This document shows, piece by piece, positions 10,630-20,244 of a DNA stretch of 64,000 nucleotides. The stretch is from Antedon mediterranea (lineage: Eukaryota; Echinodermata; Crinoidea; Comatulida; Antedonidae). The DNA is taken from the NCBI RefSeq assembly GCF_964355755.1, contig NC_092676.1, forward strand, positions 3,394,288 through 3,458,287. The letters are read 5' to 3'. Under the pieces are notes generated by a model. That model saw only the letters and a program-made list of their open reading frames with translations, made no database searches and was not told the origin of the DNA. Each line of letters begins with the position of its first letter. Position 1 is the first letter of the stretch. The position numbers and the translations under genes were made by a program.

Positions 10630-12636
10630 ATGTTTATAAAGACTTACCATCAACTTTGTACATTGCTGTTGTACAAGTGCCTGGTTATATTGTATGGTAT
10701 ACTTCACTGTTGTTGTGCACAATCCTATACTTTTACAAAACAACCAAAATCTGTTCTTGTTGGACAAAGAAACACAGCAATGTTGTCGTGTGAGTGGAAA
10801 CCAGCATTGAACGAAAACCATGTCGTTTACTGGTCAGCATACCCTCATGTTGGTGGGACGCAAGCAATCGATAGGTCAACTTTAAAGTACAATTTAACAA
10901 ATATAGCAACATCTGCATATCTTTCCATTTTTAATGTTGGTTACAACGATGTAGGAAGATACAGGTGTGATATCTCGGAAGGTGGTGGTTTATTCAGTCT
11001 TTCTGAACGTGCTTCTGTAGTTCTAGGAGAAATATTGTGCGATCCAAAAAATAGCAATGGTGAGATTGGAACAACGCTGACATGTTCCTATTTTACTTCT
11101 TATTATTCACGTGATATTGATTTACTATGGTATAAAAACAGGAAACAAATTACATCAAAAGTAAAACAAAACAATGCTATAAAATCAAGAGCTTTGACTG
11201 TTGAAGACGATGGAGCTGTATTTACTTGTAAAGCCAGAATTAGATCTCAAAATCAAGTGATAGGAACTTGTGAAACTACTCCTATTATATTAAGTATAGA
11301 TGCAGAGATTGTACAATCACCGCCAGGTCCACTTCAGTTTGGAGATAGCTTTAACCTTACCTGCTTAGGGAAAGGAAATCCTGATTATTATAATTATGAA
11401 TGGACGTGGAATGGCGAACCAGGAGGATCGTCACCAAATGGAAAGCGATTTGCAATTGGCAATGTGGTTACTGTGACGAGTGTATCAAGCAGATACAATG
11501 GCAAAACAGTTACCTGTACTATTAGTCGTAGTGGGCGTAACACAAGTACAGCAACATATACAGTAAACGTTATAGAACAAATGACTACACGTTTGCAGTC
11601 GACATCTGGTACGCGTACGCGCAACTCAATTACGGTCAGACTATCAGAAACTAATGTCGCGCATGACGTTTCACCAGTAATGACTAAAAGTTTACAGTCG
11701 ACACTAGGTACACGTACGTACAAGTCAATTACAGAAACTAATATCCAGGATAATGATTCTACAATAGTAATCATTGTCATCATTGGCGTAGTTGCGATAG
11801 CTCTTGTGAGTTTGATAACAGCGTTTATAATTTACGTTTTAAAGAAAAGGCACAAGACAAAACCCGAAAATGTACCATTGGAAAAACCAGTGTACGGTAA
11901 CACTGAACAAAACATTAACAGTTCTGAAATAGATAATTACCTTTGTGAAAATGTGGAGACAATATACGCAGAACCTGACCTGTCAGAAAATGGTTGCCAT
12001 GTTAAATATGACACGCCACAGAATGCATTAAATATTGATAAAACTGATGATTCTTTAGGTAAGCCAATGAAACCTAATGAAGCAAGTGATGCTAAGCCGG
12101 GAAAAATGACAAGTGCCGAAAGTACAGATGCAATACAAGTAAAACCGATCAAGGCCCGCAGTAAAGAAATTATTGAAGATCTGTATTCTAAGCCTAACAA
12201 ACGGAATGCGAAAACGCCGATCGAGGCCCAAAGCAAAGAGAATCTTGAAGATCTGTATACTAGGCCTAATAAACCGACTGCAAGCAGACCAATCAAGGCC
12301 CACAATGTTAAAGAAAGTCTTGAAGATCTGTATTCTAAGCCTAACAAACGGAATGCGAAAACGCCGATCGAGGCCCAAAGCAAAGAGAATCTTGAAAATC
12401 TGTATACTAGGCCTAATAAACCGACTGCAAGCAGACCAATCAAGGCCCACAATGTTAAAGAAAGTCTTGAAGATCTGTATTCTAAGCCTAACAAACCAAC
12501 GACAAGAACGCCAGAAATTACGCACGAAAATTCTACTAAAAAAAACGTAGAAGGCTTAACGTACGCAGAAATAGAGTTTACCCCTGAACCACAGGACTAC
12601 GGGCTTGATTACGCAACTGTACAGATTAAAAAGTAA
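10630..12636 (+). CDS. G4: three-Ig receptor, class A tail with YxxP repeats and two ITIMs
   Basis: Intact 668-residue single-exon frame from ATG 10630. Signal peptide 1-30 (cleavage likely after CCCA). Ig1 about 32-134 with Cys54, Trp68 and DVGRYRC at Cys113. Ig2 about 135-224 has four Cys (137, 152, 200, 214), so it probably has a second disulfide besides the core pair. Ig3 about 225-315 (Cys245, Trp258, Cys296). Thr/Ser-rich stalk to about 375; membrane span about 379-403 followed by KKRHK. The 265-residue tail has seven YxxP motifs (YAEP, YDTP, three YSKP, two YTRP), a known docking pattern for Crk-type SH2 domains, and ends in ITIMs LTYAEI (Tyr645) and LDYATV (Tyr661), known to bind SHP phosphatases. 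The tail includes a 147-bp repeat. It is a paralogue of G14 on the duplicated block. An immune-type inhibitory or adaptor receptor is inferred; ligand unknown. Confidence 0.92.
   Translation: MFIKTYHQLCTLLLYKCLVILYGILHCCCAQSYTFTKQPKSVLVGQRNTAMLSCEWKPALNENHVVYWSAYPHVGGTQAIDRSTLKYNLTNIATSAYLSIFNVGYNDVGRYRCDISEGGGLFSLSERASVVLGEILCDPKNSNGEIGTTLTCSYFTSYYSRDIDLLWYKNRKQITSKVKQNNAIKSRALTVEDDGAVFTCKARIRSQNQVIGTCETTPIILSIDAEIVQSPPGPLQFGDSFNLTCLGKGNPDYYNYEWTWNGEPGGSSPNGKRFAIGNVVTVTSVSSRYNGKTVTCTISRSGRNTSTATYTVNVIEQMTTRLQSTSGTRTRNSITVRLSETNVAHDVSPVMTKSLQSTLGTRTYKSITETNIQDNDSTIVIIVIIGVVAIALVSLITAFIIYVLKKRHKTKPENVPLEKPVYGNTEQNINSSEIDNYLCENVETIYAEPDLSENGCHVKYDTPQNALNIDKTDDSLGKPMKPNEASDAKPGKMTSAESTDAIQVKPIKARSKEIIEDLYSKPNKRNAKTPIEAQSKENLEDLYTRPNKPTASRPIKAHNVKESLEDLYSKPNKRNAKTPIEAQSKENLENLYTRPNKPTASRPIKAHNVKESLEDLYSKPNKPTTRTPEITHENSTKKNVEGLTYAEIEFTPEPQDYGLDYATVQIKK
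12175..12495 (+). repeat. 147-bp coding tandem repeat in the G4 tail
   Basis: Copy 1 at 12175-12321, copy 2 at 12322-12468, and a partial third begins at 12469. Each unit encodes 49 residues with one EDLYSKPNK and one E[DN]LYTRPNK, so each copy adds two YxxP sites without breaking the frame. G14 has one copy and G6 an older half-size form. Confidence 0.95.
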
Positions 12637-14290
12637 CGTAATATTGTTACGTAACCGTTACGTATACAGTACTTACCGTTTACAACAATGTTTAATACGT
12701 TTATCACATGCTGTAGAAATTAATATTATTCAACTTTCGATATGTGACGTTCGGTCAGATCGTTTGTGACAGTTTCATGCAATGTGTATGTAGGCTTAAG
12801 ATTAACACAGAAGGTAATATGACATACGTCTCCAGCGACCTCCATAAAGAATATAGATTTAAATTAACAGACTATCACATTATCTACGTTAACGCGGATT
12901 GTTGTGAGTTATTTCTGTAACTTTGTATACAGTTTTTAATATAATTGATATAAAGTACCATTTTATTCTATAATAATTTTCTATGATAAATGAATACATA
13001 AATAGGATGCATTGCAGCCACATAAATATATAATTTAAGAAAGAAAGAACACTTGTTGGTAATTGTAAATATTAGATACAAAGTCAAATAATTCTTAGAT
13101 ATCATAGCCCTAAATCCGTTTACTTCATAATAGATGTATTGTAGTTGAATTCGGTTGCTTATCTATTTTGGTATTTATATTTAAAATAATAAATCTTGTG
13201 TTATGTAGGCCTAATTAACCTTGCGCATATAAATAAGTTACTTAAAGGCCAGGTACGGGATTGTTGGAATTTTATTTGTGTTACACGAGCTTGTAGAAAA
13301 CAAGTACTTTCTTATCAGTGTACACAAATTTTGTAAATAGAGAGGCATTTTAAAAAGCTATGAAAAACAAACGGTGTGTTATCAGATGACTAAATATAGG
13401 TAATATAATTCGAATATCACATTTCTGGTATTTTTATTCAACTTCAGATTTTTATTTTCATGCTATAGCAAAAATTATCCACCGTATATCCACCATCTTT
13501 TTCACCTTCTAGGGAGTCACCATACATGTTATTACATTAGGTTAACTACCGAACTACTGAAAAAAAGTCTTCCTGGTTTTTATAGCAGAATTTTGCCAAA
13601 TTTCATATTTGACCATTTTCGTCTTGATTCCTTTTAAAAATACTTGATTTATGTACAATTAACCAGATATTATATTTAAAATTCATGCCTGTACCTGAGC
13701 TTTAAGATATTTTCTATTTTAAAGAAACTGATGTAGGCCTACAGTATACCGTATTTTAATGAATACTATCAAAACAAGAACATCTCGAAAAATGGGTGTT
13801 CAGTTATTATCATTATATAATTGATATATATTGATTAGATAGCTTAATATTATTGATTATGAAATTAAAGTTATTGATTATATATTTGATATTGATTGTT
13901 ATTGGGTTTTCAAAAGAAAGCCAAATGTGTAAGTTATTTTTCGTTCTTGTATGAGGAAGCAAACTGAACAATTATTTTGGAAATGAGGAGATTGAAACAA
14001 CACTGACGAGATCAAGGAAGTACAGGAAACAATTAGCTACAGTTATGAGTTATATAAACACTAATATGAATGTACGAGGTTAGAGATTGGTGGTTACATT
14101 AATTCCCTTTCTGTCGATGGTACTTCGGACAATTCTCCCCGAATGTTCAACAAGTCGGACTTCCGGAAAAAAGTAATTCAATATGACAGTAATTCCTACA
14201 TGATAAAAAAAAAAAAAGAAAAATGAAATAATTGAAAAAGTTGGAGATTGATGGTTACTTCAATTCCTGTGGTAATTCGTTCAACTCTTA
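12637..14290. other. G4-G5 intergenic, first part
   Basis: 3' flank of G4 (repeated ACGTAAC words right after the stop) and AT-rich spacer. It is paralogous to 58498-59642, with many small indels between copies. A stretch at about 13245-13715 here has no counterpart in the second copy, so it was inserted here or lost there. No gene seen. Confidence 0.6.
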
Positions 14291-14447
14291 AGCTCTGTCT
14301 ACACTATCAAACTAGTTTGACAAAAAAGGTGTGATGTGCCCAAATATGGTAGTGATATTCCCAACAATGGTAGTGGTATATCATGTCCATATATGGGCCC
14401 TTCACATTTTTTTTGTCACATAACATTTGATATTGTAGACAAAGCTT
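14291..14447. mobile_element. 157-bp MITE (left of a pair)
   Basis: Begins AGCTCTGTCTACACTATCAA and ends with the degraded inverse TTGTAGACAAAGCTT. A TTAA lies at the outer edge (14288-14291). The interior carries AAATATGGTAGTGAT. A related copy lies in reverse orientation at 15313. The pair is also present at 59643-59798 and 60634-60782. Confidence 0.75.
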
Positions 14448-15312
14448 TACTGTTTAAAAAAAATGACCCACATTTTTCATTTTATTTGAAATTCATATAC
14501 AATTTAGATTTCAAAGATTTTTTTTGTTATCTTTTGTGGTTCACCACCACATTTATTCATTCAATGTTTCATTAGGGCCTACATAATTTGTTACTATTAT
14601 TTTCTGTTTTTCCTCATTAATATCATAATTTTAACCTTTAGTATCATCATTAATAAACATTCATTTGTTATTTTGTTTTCTGAATTACTAAACATTAATA
14701 TACAGAGTATTTACTTCTTAACATTCTTTTTTTTGCTAAATCCTCTATTTACAAACCAATTGTATATTAATTAAAATACCTAAATTTCAAAGATAAAAAC
14801 ACACAAAGTAACGCAAAAGGTTCAAGTATGTTTTTTTTAGCTTGTGGTTCATCAATATCTATAAGATTGCACTGCGGTAATGTACCGGTACTGCAATGGT
14901 AACAAGTTAAAACCAAACCAACTTCTCTTTCTCGATACTGGAGTAAAACTACAATTTATAACGCCTTCGATTTAAATTCCAAAAGGTCAAAGAATGTTGT
15001 TTTTGCTTTAGATTTTCCTTCGTGCTTCATCAATTGTACGGTAAAGTACCGGTATTACTGGTAACAAGTTAAAACCAAACCAACTTCTCTTTCTCCATAC
15101 TGATAGTAAACTCTAAATTAAAGACTAAAACTAACGCCTTCGAGGAAGCAACGGCAATGGAAGTTAAAGGGCGACAAATTTTACTTAATTCGTTTTTTAT
15201 GACATTAAATGGTCGCACAGACACTTCTGTTCATCTATTCATAGCAAAAAAACTATTCAAAACAAACAAGTTACGAAAACAGAAAGCCCTAATAAGGAAA
15301 CAAGAGCATATA
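14448..15312. other. Spacer between the paired MITEs
   Basis: About 865 bp of AT-rich DNA with two related sub-blocks (AACCAAACCAACTTCTCTTT at about 14912 and again at about 15074). No transposase or other gene seen. The same spacer, shortened, is in the second copy of the block. Confidence 0.5.
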
Positions 15313-15470
15313 AAGCCCTGTCCACACTATGTAACTTAATGTGACAACAACAAGTTATTGCCCATATACGGACATGATGATGTCACATCACTACCATATT
15401 TGGGCATACCACTACCATGGGCACATAACACTTTTGTTGTCAAACTAGTTTGATAGTGTAGACAGAGCTT
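15313..15470. mobile_element. 158-bp MITE (right of a pair, inverted)
   Basis: Starts AAGCCCTGTCCACACTATG and ends TTGATAGTGTAGACAGAGCT, the near-exact inverse of the left MITE's outer end, followed by TTAA. The outermost ends of the two MITEs therefore form inverted repeats of about 31 bp around 1.18 kb, which could behave as one composite unit. Confidence 0.75.
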
Positions 15471-16341
15471 AATGCTGGTTGGACCAAAAATAGATCGGAA
15501 ATGAAAAATCGGAACATAAAGGCTTGCTTCTAAGTGTTCTCTATGTCTTGTCGTCACTTGGAAGGTAAACATATTATTATGTACACTTCTCTCCCAGGCT
15601 AGGTCACTGCGTATTGTATATTGTTACAGTATTTCTATCTATGTTCAGTATTATATACTTTCTTACTTACATACCACCTGTCCTATTGGTATATAAGTAC
15701 TCTAGGCGTTGTTTTCTGTTCTTCTGATGATGAGAATTGTTTCTCGAAACATGTCACATTTTAAGGCAGTTTGCCTATTCGTTAAATGCCTCGCTATACT
15801 CATATTAACTCGTAAGTTCGGTGGAATCATTCATGATTTATCTATTATATAATATGATTGTATGATTACCGTTGTTTTGATATTAGTAAATGAATTTAGA
15901 AATACCTCTTTACTAAACGAATCGGAATAAAATAAACTGAGATAATAACAGAAGCTGTGCGTGTGAAGCATACAACAACAGTGTCAAGGTAAAACATCCA
16001 AGTATTTTCATTTCGATTGGTTTGTTAAAAATGTCTAAATTCCTAATCCGGAGGTATTGAAGTAAATAAACACTGTATGGGGCATCATTGTATTATCACT
16101 GGATAACATACCACACAATACAATAATAACACATATGCAACAATCTTCTAAAATAACTTTATAATCGGATAAACAATTATTTCTATATGATTGGATATTG
16201 TATTGGGCACAAATGAAATCATATCGCGTGAGGCTTTAGTAATAATGTCTTTCAAAAGAATGCGTTAAAACATCAACTATTCTTACATTGTAGTCATTAC
16301 CATAAATGATTGGAATCTACAATAGTCCTAAACAATCTCAA
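15471..16341. other. G5 upstream region
   Basis: Paralogous to 60783-61675 at clearly high identity, with small indels and one insertion of about 30 bp in the second copy. No gene. I see neither the TATA block nor the CTCF-like site of the other genes here. Confidence 0.5.
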
Positions 16342-16357
16342 TTTTGGTAAGGAAGTT
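16342..16357 (+). promoter_or_regulatory. GATA-ETS-like composite upstream of G5
   Basis: TTTTGGTAAGGAAGTT, about 50 bp before the ATG, within the CAATCTCAATTTTG context shared with the other genes. The GATA half is altered (GGTAAG); the ETS core AGGAAGT is intact. Confidence 0.4.
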
Positions 16358-16404
16358 ACTTTAAACCGATCAAAAGCAATATTTGAGAATTGACATTCAC
16401 AAGA

Positions 16405-18120
16405 ATGGCTCATTCTCAATATTGGACATTGCTGTTCTTCAAGTTTCTGATTATATTTCATATATCTCACTGTTGTCATGCGCAGTACTACAATTTTACA
16501 GAACATCCACAATCGGTTCTCGTTGCAGACGGACAAACTACAACGCTATCGTGTGAATGGACACCAGCATTGAATAACAACCATCTCGTAACATGGAAAT
16601 ACGATCGTGTTAATAGTCCTAAACGAATTGAAATTTCAGATACAAAATACGCATTAATGAACGAAGCAACATCTTCAAGTCTTTCCATTTCTAATGTTGG
16701 CTCTGGTGACGTAGGCAACTACATTTGTGAGATCTTCGAATGTGATTCATACAACAGTGTCTCATCTTCTACATTTGCTTCTCTAGTATTAGGAGAATTG
16801 ATATGTAATCCGGAGAATATTGTTGATATAGGAACAACGCTGATATGCTCCTTCACCTCTTCTGATAATTCATATATTATTAATTTACTATGGTATAACA
16901 ACGGAAAAAAAATAACTTCGGGACAACAACAAAACAATGATTTAGAATCAACGGCTCTGACTGCCGAAGACGAAGGAGGTGTATTTACTTGTAAAACCAC
17001 TATCGGATTTCAAAGTCAAGCGACAGGAACTTGTGAAACTACTCCACTAGTATTTCCAATAGATGCAGAGATTCAACAATCACCACCAGGTCCACTTCAG
17101 GTTGGTGATAGCTTTAATCTTACCTGCGTAGGGAAAGGTAATCCTGAAAATTATAATTACGAATGGACGTGGAATAACAACCCAGTAGAATCTATGACAG
17201 ATAGTCGATTTGCAATTGGCAATATGGTTATTGTGAATACTGTATCAGGCAGTGACAATGGCAAAATGGTTTCTTGTACTATTAGTAGTGGTGGTTACAG
17301 AAGTATAGCGAGCTATACAATAAACATTTTGGATCAGACGTCGAGTACAACTACAAGTATGTCGACACCAGATAGGCCTACACGTACGCAAAAACCAATT
17401 ACGGCGGTCAGACTCACAATACCTGATGACCCGGATGACATTTCAACAACAGTAATGACTACACGTTTAAAGTCGACACTAGATACACGTACGCAAAAAC
17501 CAATTACGGTCAGACTCACAACACATAATGTTCCGGATGACATTTCAACAACAGCAATGACTACACCAGGTACACGTTTGCAAAAACCAATTACACATCA
17601 ACTCACAACACATAAAGTCTCGGAAGACGTTTCCGCAACAGTAGACCTAATGAATACACGTTTAAACACAACACCTGTTACTGTAACGCGTTCTATTACA
17701 GAAATCCTAACGGTTGTAATTATCGTAGTTGCAATTTTACTCGTCGTTTCTTTGATAATAATAATAAGCCTATGTGTTTATTTGCAAAAAAGAAAAAAGA
17801 AAAACACAACTCCTTCAAATCGACTGTCAAATAATCTTGAGCACGTTTACTATTCCATTACGTCATCTAGCGCACACGTGACCTCGACAGCCAGTAACAC
17901 TAAGTATGATTATGTCATACACCCGTTCACACGCAATACGGAAGAATCCACTCCTGAGTACCTTGAATTGGACGATGGTTTCCAAGATGGCGCACCAAAA
18001 TCAGCAAGTAATACAGCCGCTGATTACGATGATGTTGCATCGGAACAAACAGATACTAATAACAAAGAGTACAAATACGAAAATGGTATGCTGCGGGATA
18101 AAGGTATCAGAGAGACATAA
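16405..18120 (+). CDS. G5: three-Ig receptor, long Thr-rich stalk, class B tail
   Basis: Intact frame of 571 residues from ATG 16405 (MAHSQYW). The signal peptide ends near CCHAQ. Ig1 has LSCEW and DVGNYICEI. Ig2 shows the four-Cys pattern but with EDEGGVFTC. Ig3 has LTCVGKG and SCTIS. The stalk, about 130 residues, is built from imperfect repeats around TRTQKPIT and TTRLKST and is likely O-glycosylated. The membrane span (about 433-458) is followed by QKRKKKN. The tail has YYSITS, TKYDYV (fits the ITSM consensus TxYxxV), PEYLEL, ADYDDV and YENGML. Just after the stop a +1 frame carries KYATIN, NYDYVT and VYENCL. G15 is a near-identical duplicate. It differs from other members in its diverged ectodomain and flank. 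Confidence 0.92.
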   Translation: MAHSQYWTLLFFKFLIIFHISHCCHAQYYNFTEHPQSVLVADGQTTTLSCEWTPALNNNHLVTWKYDRVNSPKRIEISDTKYALMNEATSSSLSISNVGSGDVGNYICEIFECDSYNSVSSSTFASLVLGELICNPENIVDIGTTLICSFTSSDNSYIINLLWYNNGKKITSGQQQNNDLESTALTAEDEGGVFTCKTTIGFQSQATGTCETTPLVFPIDAEIQQSPPGPLQVGDSFNLTCVGKGNPENYNYEWTWNNNPVESMTDSRFAIGNMVIVNTVSGSDNGKMVSCTISSGGYRSIASYTINILDQTSSTTTSMSTPDRPTRTQKPITAVRLTIPDDPDDISTTVMTTRLKSTLDTRTQKPITVRLTTHNVPDDISTTAMTTPGTRLQKPITHQLTTHKVSEDVSATVDLMNTRLNTTPVTVTRSITEILTVVIIVVAILLVVSLIIIISLCVYLQKRKKKNTTPSNRLSNNLEHVYYSITSSSAHVTSTASNTKYDYVIHPFTRNTEESTPEYLELDDGFQDGAPKSASNTAADYDDVASEQTDTNNKEYKYENGMLRDKGIRET

Positions 18121-18253
18121 CAAAATAAAGTACGCAACTATCAATTTTCTACGCATGTATTGGAACTACGATTACGTCACATTGGTGCGTACACGGCGTT
18201 GTTTGCTGATGAACGAGTCAATCGTGTACGAAAACTGTCTGATTTATATCTAA
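18121..18253 (+). other. +1-frame tail extension after G5
   Basis: Open in the +1 frame relative to G5, overlapping its last codons and continuing to a stop near 18253. It reads as a plausible tail: KYATINF, NYDYVTL, VYENCLI. Similar +1 segments follow G3, G11, G12 and G13. Either an old tail cut off by a frameshift or a segment reached by frameshifting or RNA processing. Confidence 0.45.
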
Positions 18254-19239
18254 AGCAAACGTTAGAAGCATACAGTATGAAACTTAATCAAATCAATCAA
18301 TCATTGTATAGAAACCACTATCCCAACAGAGGTCTTGTTTAACATATAGCAAGATACATCTGCGAAGAAAAACAAGTAAATTGTAATTCTCATTACACGA
18401 AGGACAAAATAGACCGCACCATGGATCTAGTTTAAGTTTTAAAAAGGATATGCCTTCAAATAAATTTTTATATAATATTATAACAGTTATTTTATATAAA
18501 CCACTACCACCCCCATGGTCTAATATAAATCTAAATAAATAAGTGTACAGTTATATGCATTTAAAAAAGAGTATAGCAAAACATGTTAAGCTTGTATAGA
18601 CACAACAAAAGGAATTGACCAATGACAAGCGACAGTTCGAATAATACATTGCTTATGATTGGTAAAATTATTTACGTTGCGTTACGTCCTTGTGTTGCGT
18701 CTCTAGTGAGAACCAAGCATTAGAGGGAAAATGTACGCAATATTAGTACAAAATTATATAATTATTAGGAAGGAAGGAATATAGATGTACAGATTATGTT
18801 TAAATAACATAGTATAAAATGGCTCCAAGTAACGAGAGGAAAGCCATGAATAAACGTTATACTTATTTGATCATCATCAGGAATCGATGATCAAATAAAG
18901 ATTGAAACATTCAATCATGGCTTGCCTCTCCTTATTACTTAAGAAAACAACAACACTAGATTATTAACGAGCAATACGACAAGAATAACACAGGAATTAG
19001 GAAGGCAGGAAGTTTTACGAAACTATTTTAAAATGTATTGGTTTATCAAGTTGTCCGGTATCGTGTTTTGTTTTCACTTTCATTATGTTTCTAAGTGTAC
19101 AATGAACGAATAAAATAATGCCAGTCAATTATCTATCAACATATTATTGGTTAAGGAAACGAATTATAATATAAGTAACCTCCTAAATGATATTATGTTA
19201 GGCATATACAAACTTTCATTGTCTACAAAGATTAATAGT
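18254..19239. repeat. Intergenic with a hairpin-forming inverted repeat
   Basis: No gene. Similarity to the G15 flank ends at about 18341, the edge of the segmental duplication. A foldback lies at 18828-18940: the left arm (AACGAGAGGAAAGCCATG) pairs with the right arm (CATGGCTTGCCTCTCCTTA), and an inner perfect stem TTATTTGATCATC / GATGATCAAATAA is at 18863-18898. It is possibly a small foldback MITE. Confidence 0.55.
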
Positions 19240-19400
19240 TCACCCTCAACATTGGACTATGTTGTTTTACAAATGCTTGATTATATTTAATTATTATACA
19301 CTTGTTAAAAACCACCGATATCGGTTATCGTTGCGAAAAGACAAACACCAACGTCATCGTGTGAATGAACACCAGAATTATATGCAAACGATGTAATATC
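19240..19400 (+). pseudogene. Relic of a receptor 5' end (signal peptide and Ig1 start)
   Basis: Degenerate matches to the signal peptide region (TTTTACAAATGCTTGATTAT) and to the Ig1 start (TCGGTTATCGTTGCGAAAAG, then ATCGTGTGAATGAACACCAG, where TGA interrupts CEW). Homology is lost after about 19400. A fragment only. Confidence 0.7.
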
Positions 19401-20244
19401 TCAAATAGACGCAAACTCCGCCTGGTATAGAGGGTGAGGAGGCAATTTAGAAATCCAGAAACAAACTAAACATAAATCTATGTATATGTTTCCATCTAAT
19501 TGTAGCCTTACGTTAATCTAGTCAAACTAAGTGTTCAATGCTTACAAAACAAAGGAGGGGCCAATGCGGGGTTGGGGCGTTACACATTTACTGTCAATAC
19601 ACCTAGAGGTCTAGTCCTGCAGCCAAATCATGTTCCTTAGTTTAGAACATCAAATCGTAAACGACGCTCTCTAAGAGAAGATAGACATTTAAGCAGTAAG
19701 TTATCTTTTCATTAAAAAAACAATATAATGAGTACATATATTTAAATCAATAGTATGTTGAAATTACTATACTTGACAATACAGTGTTAATGTTCAGAAT
19801 TGTTAATTCTTATTCTTGTCAGTATTTATCAGGTATTCCTGTCGTGTGTGGCAGCAGATAGCAACTTACATAAAAAGAAACAAGGAAGATCAAACGTTTT
19901 AGTTCTAAGTTACTCGATAGGGGGCGGTATGCATTATTACTATATATTTTTCTTACCTATATAGAATGGAATAGGTTAAAATAACTTTATACAGGTTACG
20001 TAGTTGATGCAAATATCACTTTAGCAGGAGTACGCTACAATACAGTACACATTAATCAGAACGACTGAGTGTTACAGAGTATTATTTGTACCAAGGTGTG
20101 TGAACGTTAACAGCAACTATACAATATTAAGGAATACAGTATCGTTAAATTTGGTATACAATTCTGGACATTTTTTATTCGTATAGTCTTGAATTTGATA
20201 AGTAAGTAAATCGATCCCGGAACTTAACAGTCGCAGTGTTTATA
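19401..20244 (+). promoter_or_regulatory. G6 upstream region with CTCF-like and GATA-like sites
   Basis: GATAGGGGGCGGTATGC at 19916-19932 is the conserved promoter-distal element, about 320 bp before the ATG. TTTGATAAGTAAGT at 20194-20207 is the GATA-ETS position with the ETS core mutated. Bases 19401-19900 hold nothing recognised. Confidence 0.45.

Noticed and set aside
11937-12494. Long minus-strand ORFs opposite the G4 tail
   Set aside because: Shadow of the in-frame coding repeat; same period as the YxxP repeat and no independent support.
14336-14575. 79-codon ORF over the left MITE
   Set aside because: Starts in the MITE and runs into AT-rich spacer; absent as an ORF in the second copy of the block.
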